This document shows, piece by piece, positions 15,032-21,420 of a stretch of 30,734 nt of DNA. The position numbers and the translations under genes were made by a program. The DNA is from Fen-1077 sp964462865 (lineage in GTDB: Bacteria; Chloroflexota; Dehalococcoidia; Dehalococcoidales; RBG-16-60-22), in contig CAYWZO010000023.1 of NCBI GenBank assembly GCA_964462865.1, positions 1-30,734 on the forward strand, read 5' to 3'. The notes below the pieces were generated by a model. It did no database searches. It saw nothing but the letters and a program-made list of their open reading frames with translations, and was not told the DNA's origin. Positions within the stretch are counted from its first letter, which is position 1, and each line of letters starts with the position of its first letter.

Positions 15032-15244
15032 ATGAAGTTGAAAAAAGCGGAGTTGAAGAGTTTTAACTCCGGCAGCTATACGGCTACCATCCGTATCGCC
15101 GGGGGGTACAAAGTCTACCTGGAAGACATAACCGTGGCCCGGAACCTGGCCGCGGCGGAAATGGTGACCGGCCGCAAGTTAGCCGTAGTGTTTTTCGATG
15201 AGAACAATCCCAGGGACGCGGTTATCGTGGCGGTCTATTCCTGA
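15032..15244 (+). CDS. Small tail-associated beta-barrel protein
   Basis: 70 residues beginning one base after the preceding stop codon, so translationally linked to the baseplate-like gene. The strand pattern (YTATIRIAGGYKVYLEDI, then AAEMVTGRKLAVVFFD, then RDAVIVAVYS) suggests a five-stranded OB-like barrel of the kind found at the base of tail spikes. I do not recognise the family. It is the last gene of the phage block, and its final 10 bases overlap the convergent signal peptidase gene. Confidence 0.68.
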   Translation: MKLKKAELKSFNSGSYTATIRIAGGYKVYLEDITVARNLAAAEMVTGRKLAVVFFDENNPRDAVIVAVYS

Positions 15245-16299
15245 CTCTTCATCCTGTCCAGCTTGCGATGCAACCGGTCGAGGGCAGAATAGACTTCCTG
15301 CTGGGCAGCGAGCGCTTCTTTCGTGAGTCCCTGCTTGTCCTGGCCCTTGTTTAACGGGGTCGGGGTTTCTTTTTTAACAGCAGGGACTTCTACGGTGGGT
15401 GCCGCCTGTTTCCGGGCGCAACCGGGCGTTACCGGTTGGGCCGGAATTACGTGTAACGGTCTGATGATTTCCTCCGCTTCTTTCCGGGGCTGGGACTGCG
15501 GCTTTAGCGGAGCCGGCAGCTCTACTGTTTCTTGCCCCGATGGGGTCTGGCCCATACGCTGCATCAGGGACATCAGGACGTGGTTCTGCTCGGCGGCGCC
15601 CCTCTTCAACTCATGGGAGGCCTCGGCGAGGCCCTGGACGGCGCTGGTATGGCTGGCCAGGTGCTGCGCGTATTCCGCGATAGCCGTGGAGAACTTCTCC
15701 AGGGCCTGCTCCGTGGTGTCTATCTTCTTTTCCGTGTCTTCTATCTTGCGCGTCAGCAGGCGGTTGGCGCGCTTTTCCTCGTTGATGACCGGGGCGAAGA
15801 GGCCGCGGTGCAGCAGGTTGCCGCCGCGCAGCAGCTCGCCGCCGTAAAGGAAAACGGTGAGCAGTACCAGGGCGATGGCGACGAATATCAACCCCTGCTG
15901 GCTCTGGAAAAAGAGAAGCGGCAGGCCGAGATAGGGTATCTGCTTGCCGACAGTGCCCCGGATGTCTATCGGCCTGACGGTGAACGGGTCTTCGCCGGTG
16001 TTATCGCCCTTGGTCCGGAAGCCGATGGACGGCACGGTCTTGACCTCAATTACGCGGTGGGAAACCACCGGCGGGTAGTTATAATATTCCCGCACCATGG
16101 TGGGGACGTTATATATAATGATATCCCCCACCTTGACGTCGCCGGGATTGACCGGCTCAATCGTCAGCAGGCTGCCGGACTGGAGCGTCGGTTCCATACT
16201 GTGGCCGAGGATAGGCATAAAAGGCAGGGTGCCTTTTATCGTCAGGAACCCCAGGACGCAGGCGATGATTAACAATACCAGTCCGATAGCGCGTTTCAT
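15235..16299 (-). CDS. SipW/ER-type signal peptidase I with coiled-coil extension
   Basis: Membrane serine peptidase that releases exported proteins. Residues 1-160 are the enzyme: an N-terminal helix, GHSMEPTL with nucleophile S34, VVSHRVIEV with H81 in place of the bacterial Lys (the archaeal/ER Ser-His type, as in SipW), and KGDNTGEDP with D99 and D104. A second helix follows (about 137-153). Unlike SipW, which ends there, 200 more residues follow: a coiled coil (about 175-245), a Pro-rich linker, and a terminal helix (QQEVYSALDRLHRKLDRM). The extension could tether the enzyme to a partner. It is the last gene of a unit with two export substrates just upstream, 9 bases from the nearer one. 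GAGGTAAG precedes the ATG. Confidence 0.88.
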   Translation of the reverse strand: MKRAIGLVLLIIACVLGFLTIKGTLPFMPILGHSMEPTLQSGSLLTIEPVNPGDVKVGDIIIYNVPTMVREYYNYPPVVSHRVIEVKTVPSIGFRTKGDNTGEDPFTVRPIDIRGTVGKQIPYLGLPLLFFQSQQGLIFVAIALVLLTVFLYGGELLRGGNLLHRGLFAPVINEEKRANRLLTRKIEDTEKKIDTTEQALEKFSTAIAEYAQHLASHTSAVQGLAEASHELKRGAAEQNHVLMSLMQRMGQTPSGQETVELPAPLKPQSQPRKEAEEIIRPLHVIPAQPVTPGCARKQAAPTVEVPAVKKETPTPLNKGQDKQGLTKEALAAQQEVYSALDRLHRKLDRMKSQE

Positions 16300-16308
16300 A
16301 TACTTATC

Positions 16309-17373
16309 TTACCTCTGGGAGACCTCGCAATACAGTTCCGGGACGACGCTCCAGCCTTCGGCCCATTCGTCGGGGTTGCTGGAGACCAGGCGGTAGGCGC
16401 CGCCCAGCAATTCCACCGTGTATATCCCGGCCGAACCGCCTTCGATGTTGAACGAGGCCACCCCGTTTTCCAGGCTAAGCAATCGGTAGGTCGGCGGCTT
16501 CTGCGCTTCCAGCGATTTGGCCACGCGGAGCTCCATGTTGAGGTAGCTGTAGGCTTTAATCAGCTCGGCGGTGTTGGTCAGGTAAATCTTGAGCTGGAGG
16601 TCGCCGGTATAATCGGGGTGGGGGGTGATATCAAAGAGGTCGCCCGGCGGCAACTCGCTCTGGGTAATCTTTTTCTCGTAGTTAACGGCGATATAGACCT
16701 GGGTGACCGAGGCCGGCCAGAGGGGCTTATCGCCCTTCAGGCTGACGCCCGCCTGGAGTGCGTCCACGTCTTCCCAGGTCCAGCGCTTGGCGGTGGCGGG
16801 ATTGCCCTTCCACTCATACGACCTGGTGGTGTAATTACCGCCGGTCTGGACTTCTTCCTTGCCTTCGTAAACGTTGCCCTGGGTCTTGATGACGGCCCTG
16901 GCATAGCCTTCATGCTCGCCGCCGTCGGTAAAACCGGCAAAGCGGAAGTAAACGGTGATGCCCCTGATTTCTTTGACCACGCCTTCTTCGATGGGCTGGT
17001 GGTCGGCGAAGTTATACAGGTCGGTGCGGTAATGATTGAAACAGGTGTTGAAGAGATAGGTCTGGCCGTCATCAGCGGGCAGGTCATCCACTTTATCCCA
17101 GTGCTCGCCGGTGAACGGGTGTTGAAACAGTATTTCCGTCTCGTCGCCGGGGGCATCGGGCAGGAGGATTTCGGCGTCGTACATGCCGTTGGGCATGACC
17201 TGCTGCCAGTCCGGCTGCGTAACCGAAGGCTCGTAGGTGGCCCAGGCGCCGTCGGCGAAGGTGCCGTTAAGCGATGTCACCGAGGTGTTGGTGTAGGTAT
17301 AGGCGAAGGTGCCGGTGGTCAACACCAGGGCGAGTACCAGAATTACGCTAAATACCAGTAGTTTATTTTTCAT
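16309..17373 (-). CDS. Secreted protein, likely SipW-type substrate
   Basis: 354 residues with a SipW-style leader: KNKL, a hydrophobic stretch to residue 20, then GTFAYTYTNTSVTSLNGTFADG, as in camelysin/TasA-type proteins. The mature part is acidic and beta-rich with a DLYNFADHQP segment. Another segment (VKEIRGITVYFRFAGF) looks like a jelly-roll or carbohydrate-binding sandwich. It ends in PELYCEVSQR, a motif shared with the next gene upstream. It probably forms part of an extracellular fibre, coat or spike together with that paralogue. No anchor helix is present beyond the leader. The neighbouring peptidase gene begins 9 bases after its stop codon. Exact function unknown. Confidence 0.8.
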   Translation of the reverse strand: MKNKLLVFSVILVLALVLTTGTFAYTYTNTSVTSLNGTFADGAWATYEPSVTQPDWQQVMPNGMYDAEILLPDAPGDETEILFQHPFTGEHWDKVDDLPADDGQTYLFNTCFNHYRTDLYNFADHQPIEEGVVKEIRGITVYFRFAGFTDGGEHEGYARAVIKTQGNVYEGKEEVQTGGNYTTRSYEWKGNPATAKRWTWEDVDALQAGVSLKGDKPLWPASVTQVYIAVNYEKKITQSELPPGDLFDITPHPDYTGDLQLKIYLTNTAELIKAYSYLNMELRVAKSLEAQKPPTYRLLSLENGVASFNIEGGSAGIYTVELLGGAYRLVSSNPDEWAEGWSVVPELYCEVSQR

Positions 17374-17425
17374 CGCTTATTTTGGCCTCGGCTCTTTTCA
17401 GGTTCAGGTAGTATTTTTATGGAGG

Positions 17426-17463
17426 GGCAGGGTAGCGGGAGGCCATTTCCCGTCTACCCTGCC
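17426..17463 (-). promoter_or_regulatory. Strong hairpin between the two secreted-protein genes
   Basis: GGCAGGGTAG (17426-17435) pairs perfectly over 10 bp with CTACCCTGCC (17454-17463). It extends past a one-base bulge by five more pairs (CGGGA/TCCCG). No T-run follows in the direction of transcription, so it more likely stabilises or processes the message, or partly attenuates it, letting the two proteins be made in different amounts. Confidence 0.7.
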
Positions 17464-17487
17464 AGCCGCAGGTTGAATTCTATATTT

Positions 17488-18252
17488 TTACCTCTGGGCG
17501 ACTTCGCAGAACAGTTCGGGGGTGGCCGAACCCTGCCAGCCGCCGAACGGATGAACGTGGGTGATGTAGAAGCCCCGCTTGACCCGGAGGCTCATGCTGG
17601 CGCTGCCATCCGTGAACAGGCTGACGGAGCCATTGTCCAGGGAGAGCATGACCCAGTCGTTGGCGTCGGCGGTACCGCTCTCGTTAATGTCCAGTACCGT
17701 CTGGGTGGCCTCGTCAACCATTTCCAGTTCCAGGGCCAGGACGCGGTAACGCTTGACCAGGTCGTCAGCGTTGCCGACGGTGACGGTCGTCACCAGGTCG
17801 CCGGTATAGCCGGCGGCGGGGGTGATGTTAAAGATGGTGTTGGGCCCGCCGATGGAGCCCTTGAAGAAGCCGTAGGCGTTCCAGGTAACGTTGGAGGAAC
17901 CTGTCGCGTTGGCTGTAACATCGGCGAAGTTGGAGTTGACGGTGGTGGCGTTCAGGCTCGTGGTGGCGTTGATGAAACCGAAGGCGAAGACGCCGCCGGT
18001 CACCGCCAGCGCCAGGAGGGCGGCTCCCACCAGGTAAGCGCCCACGCCCCTGGAGACGGTGAACGTGATTTTATCGTCGTCGTTAAGCACGGTGTCGAAC
18101 TCGGCGCTCGCGTTGACCTTGGTGCCGTTGAGCTTGACGGTAGCCCGGTCCGGGATATTGAACTCTTTCCGGAGCTGCTCGCGGGCCTCGCTGACCGTCC
18201 GCCCGGCCAGGTCGGTCACTTGATGCTGGTCCTTGAATCTGATTTCTATCAT
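17488..18252 (-). CDS. Ubiquitin-like domain fused to a SipW-type exported protein
   Basis: 254 residues. Residues 1-67 have the beta-grasp pattern of ubiquitin/ThiS/MoaD-like domains: IEIRF, then SEAREQLRKEFNIPD, then TVKLNGTKV and FDTVLNDDDKITFTV. They lack the C-terminal GG. A hydrophobic segment (72-93) ends in a SipW-like LAVTGGVFAFGF. The exported region TTSLNATTVNSNFADVT matches the paralogue's TSVTSLNGTFADG. Its end, PELFCEVAQR, also matches the paralogue. The beta-grasp part should stay in the cytoplasm, and cleavage would split the two halves. GGAGGAAG precedes the ATG. I infer an extracellular structural role for the C-terminal part and a sorting, chaperone or sensing role for the N-terminal domain. 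Confidence 0.8.
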   Translation of the reverse strand: MIEIRFKDQHQVTDLAGRTVSEAREQLRKEFNIPDRATVKLNGTKVNASAEFDTVLNDDDKITFTVSRGVGAYLVGAALLALAVTGGVFAFGFINATTSLNATTVNSNFADVTANATGSSNVTWNAYGFFKGSIGGPNTIFNITPAAGYTGDLVTTVTVGNADDLVKRYRVLALELEMVDEATQTVLDINESGTADANDWVMLSLDNGSVSLFTDGSASMSLRVKRGFYITHVHPFGGWQGSATPELFCEVAQR

Positions 18253-18320
18253 TTTTATTCTTCCTCCTGATTCCCGGTTACTCTCTATTTGAAATACTTT
18301 AATTAATATACTGATTTGTG

Positions 18321-19109
18321 CTATGATTTATCGCTGATAAATGACTTAAAGCGGGCCATCAGACTTTCTTTGAACTCGTTGAACTCGGCCCTGGTAATAT
18401 ACTGGCCGGCGCCGGCATCTTTAGGGACCTTGCCACGGATTAGTATCGGCAGGCTTCTCTGGGCGGCCTCGAAAACGGTATTAGCCTGGTCATTACTCAC
18501 CAGTTTGTTCTGCACCATCCTCAAGTTCCGCCGGATGGTCTCCTCGGTGATATCGAGTTTGGCCGCCACCTGGTCAATGTTGTTCCCGTCGGCGATGGCG
18601 TTCAGTACCTGTGACTCTTTCGGTGTCAGGTCGGCCAGGAGGTTTTCCACCTGCTTGTTCACGGTGGCCACGTCTTTGAACTCGACCAGCACTCTGGCGG
18701 CCAGCTCTGGTACCAGGAGTTCGTCGATGATGGGCTGGCTTCCCTGGGCGACCACCCTGATGACGTCCAGCAGGTAATCAGGGTCGGTATCCTTGGTAAG
18801 GAAGGCGCTGGCCCCGCAACGGATGGCCTGGAAGATTTTTTCCTCGTCCTTTTTCTCGCTGATGAGGATAACAACCACCGTGGGGAGGCTCCGCTTGATG
18901 CGGCGGGTGATTTCGGCCCCGTCAGGCGCGGCGTCCTGCAGGCTCAAGACGGCGATATGCGGCGGATTGGCTTCGATTTGCTTGTAGGCTTCTTCGTTAC
19001 TGGTGGTCTCGCCGGTAACTTCGAAGTCTTCTTCTCCGGAGAGGATAAAATGTATACCCTCACGGAAGAGGACTTGAGGGTCTGAAAGAAACACCTTTAT
19101 TTTTTCCAT
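18321..19109 (-). CDS. NarL-like response regulator with pseudo-receiver
   Basis: 262 residues. The receiver (1-120) keeps an acidic D10 (SDPQ), the switch Ser (ILISE) and Lys (FLTKD). At the phospho-acceptor site, where the family has LLDL, it reads VLSLQD with Ser at 56. Phosphorylation there should not occur, so activity is probably set by another input or by abundance. An HTH of the LuxR/NarL type follows (LTPKESQVLNAIADGNNIDQVAAKL, about 165-215). A C-terminal extension (SLPILIRGKVPKDAG, then ITRAEFNEFKESLMARFKSF) is not part of the usual domain. It is the first gene of the unit leading to the secreted proteins and peptidase, and is their likely regulator. Confidence 0.87.
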   Translation of the reverse strand: MEKIKVFLSDPQVLFREGIHFILSGEEDFEVTGETTSNEEAYKQIEANPPHIAVLSLQDAAPDGAEITRRIKRSLPTVVVILISEKKDEEKIFQAIRCGASAFLTKDTDPDYLLDVIRVVAQGSQPIIDELLVPELAARVLVEFKDVATVNKQVENLLADLTPKESQVLNAIADGNNIDQVAAKLDITEETIRRNLRMVQNKLVSNDQANTVFEAAQRSLPILIRGKVPKDAGAGQYITRAEFNEFKESLMARFKSFISDKS

Positions 19110-19147
19110 CTTTCTTGTTACCCTGTTTTCTTAATATAGCTTCAGAT

Positions 19148-19176
19148 ATTTTAACGGATTTTTGTGCTATAACCAA
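19148..19176 (-). promoter_or_regulatory. Promoter of the pseudo-receiver/secretion unit
   Basis: On the minus strand, TTGGTT (19176-19171), a 17-base spacer and TAAAAT (19153-19148) form a promoter with a good -10 and a weak -35, about 40 bases before the regulator start. The weak -35 fits an activator-dependent promoter. Paired direct repeats lie just upstream of it at 19190-19231. Confidence 0.5.
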
Positions 19177-19189
19177 TCTAACACAGAAA

Positions 19190-19231
19190 CATAAAGATGC
19201 GTCTAAGGAAAATAAAAAAATCATAAAGATG
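19190..19231 (-). promoter_or_regulatory. Paired CATAAAGATG direct repeats, candidate activator site
   Basis: CATAAAGATG occurs exactly twice, at 19190-19199 and 19222-19231. The starts are 32 bases apart, about three helical turns, upstream of the -35 of the regulator promoter. A perfect inverted repeat TTAACT-3-AGTTAA follows at 19235-19249. Direct repeats of this kind suit OmpR-class regulators, and one is encoded next door. Confidence 0.45.
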
Positions 19232-19346
19232 TCATTAACTTTTAGTTAAGAAAAAACGGGGTCTCTGGCAGGTTGAAACGGGGGCCCTGGATGCTGGTGT
19301 AGCGGCTGCTGATAAAGGCCGTGATTTAAAGAATAGCAACCGGATG

Positions 19347-20045
19347 TCAGGCGCCGGTGGGACGGATGAAGCGGTAGCCGATGCCGTGCTCGGTGACGAT
19401 GATGCCGGGGGATTCGGTATTGTCCTCGATTTTTTGCCGGAGGTGCTGGATATGCACCCGCAGCAGGTCCCTGGCGTCCACGTAAGTGTCTCCCCAGACC
19501 TTGGCGAGCAGGCTTTCGTGGGACAGGATGCGCCCTTCATTGCGGATAAGATGGTAGAGCAGCTTCCGTTCCGTGGAGGTAAGCTTCACCGGTTTACCAT
19601 TCAGGAGGACTTCATTACGGGTAAAGTCAACCGATAGCTTGCCGGCGGTAAAGGGGCGTTCTTCATCGGTCACGGCCAGTCCCTGGGCCCGCCGCAGGAC
19701 GGCCTGCACCCGGGCGATGAGCTCGATGTGACTGAAGGGTTTGGTGATATAGTCGTCAGCGCCGAGTTCCAGTCCTTTGGCCACGTCCGTATCTTCGCCC
19801 CTGACGGTCAGCATGAGCACCGGCACGTCCGAGAAGCGGCGTATCTCCTTCAGTACCTGATAGCCGTCCATGTCCGGCAGGCCGATATCGAGAATCACCA
19901 CGTCAGGGCTTTCATTTTCGACCAGGTCCACGCCTTTATGCCCGTTATCGGCCGAGATTACGGTCGTCCCGCTCCACCGCAGCTGGAAACACAGTGAAAC
20001 CACTTCGATAATACCGGGGTCGTCTTCTATTACCAGAACCTTCAT
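19347..20045 (-). CDS. OmpR/PhoB-type response regulator
   Basis: 232 residues. A complete receiver has acidic EDD (7-9), phospho-acceptor D53 in VILDIGLPDMDG, Thr in LMLTVRG and Lys in YITKPF. A winged-helix output domain follows (about 130-228: LTSTERKLLYHLIRNEGRILSH, then DARDLLRVHIQHLRQKIE, then GIGYRF). Phosphorylation would dimerise it on direct-repeat DNA. It lies 8 bases after the histidine kinase gene on the same strand, so the two form a normal two-component operon. Both domains look intact. The paired direct repeats ahead of the neighbouring pseudo-receiver gene are a natural candidate target. Confidence 0.93.
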   Translation of the reverse strand: MKVLVIEDDPGIIEVVSLCFQLRWSGTTVISADNGHKGVDLVENESPDVVILDIGLPDMDGYQVLKEIRRFSDVPVLMLTVRGEDTDVAKGLELGADDYITKPFSHIELIARVQAVLRRAQGLAVTDEERPFTAGKLSVDFTRNEVLLNGKPVKLTSTERKLLYHLIRNEGRILSHESLLAKVWGDTYVDARDLLRVHIQHLRQKIEDNTESPGIIVTEHGIGYRFIRPTGA

Positions 20046-20053
20046 GGCACTCC

Positions 20054-20770
20054 TTATAATACTGCCCGTGCCGCCGGCCTTCGTGGCAGGGAGAAAGAAA
20101 AGGTGCTGCCCTGGCCCGCTTCGCTTTCCACCCAGATTCTGCCTCCGTGCAGTTCGATAACCTGCTTGGCCAGCGCCAGGCCCAGCCCCAGTCCCGGCTG
20201 GCTTTGCCGGTCGGAGCTGATGCGGCTATAAGGCTTGAATAGCCTGGGCTGTTCTTCCCGGGCAATGCCGATGCCGTTATCTTTTACGGCTACCACCAGG
20301 CCGGAGTCCTGCTCCTGGACTTTAACGGAAATGCTGCCGCCTTCAGGTGTAAACTTGACGGCATTGGTCATCAGGTTAAGCATCACCTGCTCCAGCCTGG
20401 GTCCATCCCCGTGAATGATATGCAGGGAATGCGGCAGGTCCGTGGTGAGTTTCTGCCCTTTGCCCTGGACGAGCGGGGTGATTTGCACGCAGGTGCCCTG
20501 GATGAGAGACTTCATATCCACCGGCTCGAGCTGTAACTGGATTTTTCCGCTGCCCGTTTTCACGGTATCCAGAAGTTCGGCCAGCCGTTTTTCCAGGGTA
20601 CTGGAGTTCTGGATGATGGTCTGAATCAGCTTCTGGGAGGATTTATCGGCGATGTTCTCGAGTTCTTCAGCCAGCAGACCGGCCGCGGCGATAATTGAGG
20701 TCAGGGGCGTTTTAAGCTCGTGGCTAAGGGTATCGATAAACCTAAGCCATTCCTCTTCTTTGGTCTCCAT
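20054..20770 (-). CDS. Sensor-less soluble histidine kinase
   Basis: 238 residues holding only the kinase core. The H-box is FIDTLSHELKTPLTS with H17, the dimerisation helices follow, then the N-box (LNLMTNAVKF), G1 (DNGIGI), an F-box (LFKPYSRI) and G2 (GLGLGLALAKQVI, then GSTFSFSLP). No transmembrane, PAS or GAF segment precedes it. An in-frame TAA a few codons upstream of the ATG shows that no sensor is merely missed. It must therefore receive signals through a partner, or the sensor was lost. It phosphorylates, by operon logic, the OmpR-type regulator 8 bases downstream. The ribosome site is weak. Confidence 0.9.
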   Translation of the reverse strand: METKEEEWLRFIDTLSHELKTPLTSIIAAAGLLAEELENIADKSSQKLIQTIIQNSSTLEKRLAELLDTVKTGSGKIQLQLEPVDMKSLIQGTCVQITPLVQGKGQKLTTDLPHSLHIIHGDGPRLEQVMLNLMTNAVKFTPEGGSISVKVQEQDSGLVVAVKDNGIGIAREEQPRLFKPYSRISSDRQSQPGLGLGLALAKQVIELHGGRIWVESEAGQGSTFSFSLPRRPAARAVL

Positions 20771-20829
20771 GTCGTTCCGAGCCTTTATTAGCGTGCAGTG
20801 GATTTAATTTAATGTAGCACGTTTCAAGG

Positions 20830-20852
20830 CGGGTGGCAAGTCTGACCACCCG
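20830..20852. other. Hairpin between XRE and kinase genes
   Basis: CGGGTGG (20830-20836) pairs with CCACCCG (20846-20852) over a 9-base loop. It sits 3' of the XRE gene on the minus strand but has no T-run, so it is a doubtful terminator and could be an operator or processing site. Confidence 0.4.
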
Positions 20853-20898
20853 TTTAAAGCAGGCTATTGCCCGGGGTACGGAAAGTGGCGCCGATAAT

Positions 20899-21285
20899 CT
20901 ATTTGGCCATTCCCCTGGCAACGCTTTTCAGCAGGCTGAGGATACCGATGACGGCTCTCTGAACCTCGGGAGTCTCCTCGGCGAGTATCCTGGCCACGTA
21001 GGGGTCAAGCTGGCGGCTGGTGTACCGGGCCCCTGCCTCTTCAACGCCGTCCGGGGTTTGCGGAGAGAGAAAGCCGGCCAGGGTGAACAGGTCGTCCTCA
21101 TCAAATCCCAGGGGTTTGGCGATTTTCCGCAGGATGCGGGCTGACGGAAAACGCTCGGCTCTCTCGATGCGTCCCAGGTGTGATGAAGATACCCCGGATT
21201 CTGCGGCGAGCTCCTGGAGGGTCAGAGGAATCTTTATTCTCTGCTGCTTGATGATTTTGCCCAGGTCACTATTGGTGTAATCCAT
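20899..21285 (-). CDS. XRE-family HTH regulator
   Basis: 128 residues. A Cro/cI-type HTH occupies the N-terminus (LGKIIKQQRIKIPLTLQELAAESGVSSSHLGRIERAERFPS). A helical C-terminal region follows (RQLDPYVARILAEETPEVQRAVIGILSLLKSV) that may dimerise. The promoter's -10 lies at 21299-21294, so transcription starts near 21287. A GTG at 21291 would be upstream of that, which fixes ATG 21285 as the start and implies an essentially leaderless message. The promoter spacer is a perfect palindrome, pointing to self-repression. It stands divergent to the flavoprotein gene and upstream of the two-component genes, and could control either. Confidence 0.87.
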   Translation of the reverse strand: MDYTNSDLGKIIKQQRIKIPLTLQELAAESGVSSSHLGRIERAERFPSARILRKIAKPLGFDEDDLFTLAGFLSPQTPDGVEEAGARYTSRQLDPYVARILAEETPEVQRAVIGILSLLKSVARGMAK

Positions 21286-21293
21286 ACGCACAT

Positions 21294-21322
21294 ATTATAA
21301 TTTGCCATTTGGCAAATGTCAA
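21294..21322 (-). promoter_or_regulatory. Consensus promoter with built-in operator
   Basis: On the minus strand, TTGACA (21322-21317), exactly 17 bases, then TATAAT (21299-21294): a perfect sigma-70 consensus. Nearly the whole spacer is an 18-bp perfect palindrome at 21300-21317 (ATTTGCCA-TT-TGGCAAAT), where a bound repressor would block polymerase directly. The XRE protein it drives is the obvious ligand. Confidence 0.88.
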
Positions 21323-21391
21323 TCCCCTGGACGTACGTATTTTGGCGTTATGTCCATTTTTTTGGCGTTTTTAACGTTTTTAACGATTTTC

Positions 21392-21420
21392 TTGACGCTG
21401 TTATGTTCCAAAGCTATAAT
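21392..21420 (+). promoter_or_regulatory. Promoter of the flavoprotein gene
   Basis: TTGACG (21392-21397), 17 bases, TATAAT (21415-21420). It predicts a start near 21427 and a leader of about 93 bases before ATG 21520. The leader can fold a stem (21458-21464 with 21486-21492) around a smaller hairpin (21468-21471 with 21475-21478). Confidence 0.75.

Noticed and set aside
16618..17361. A 247-codon plus-strand frame opposite the secreted protein
   Set aside because: The minus-strand frame has a leader peptide, a shared C-terminal motif and operon context. The opposite frame has low-complexity Gly/Val-rich translation.
19250..19346. Terminator after the OmpR-type regulator
   Set aside because: A T-run is present on the minus strand, but I found no convincing stem immediately before it.
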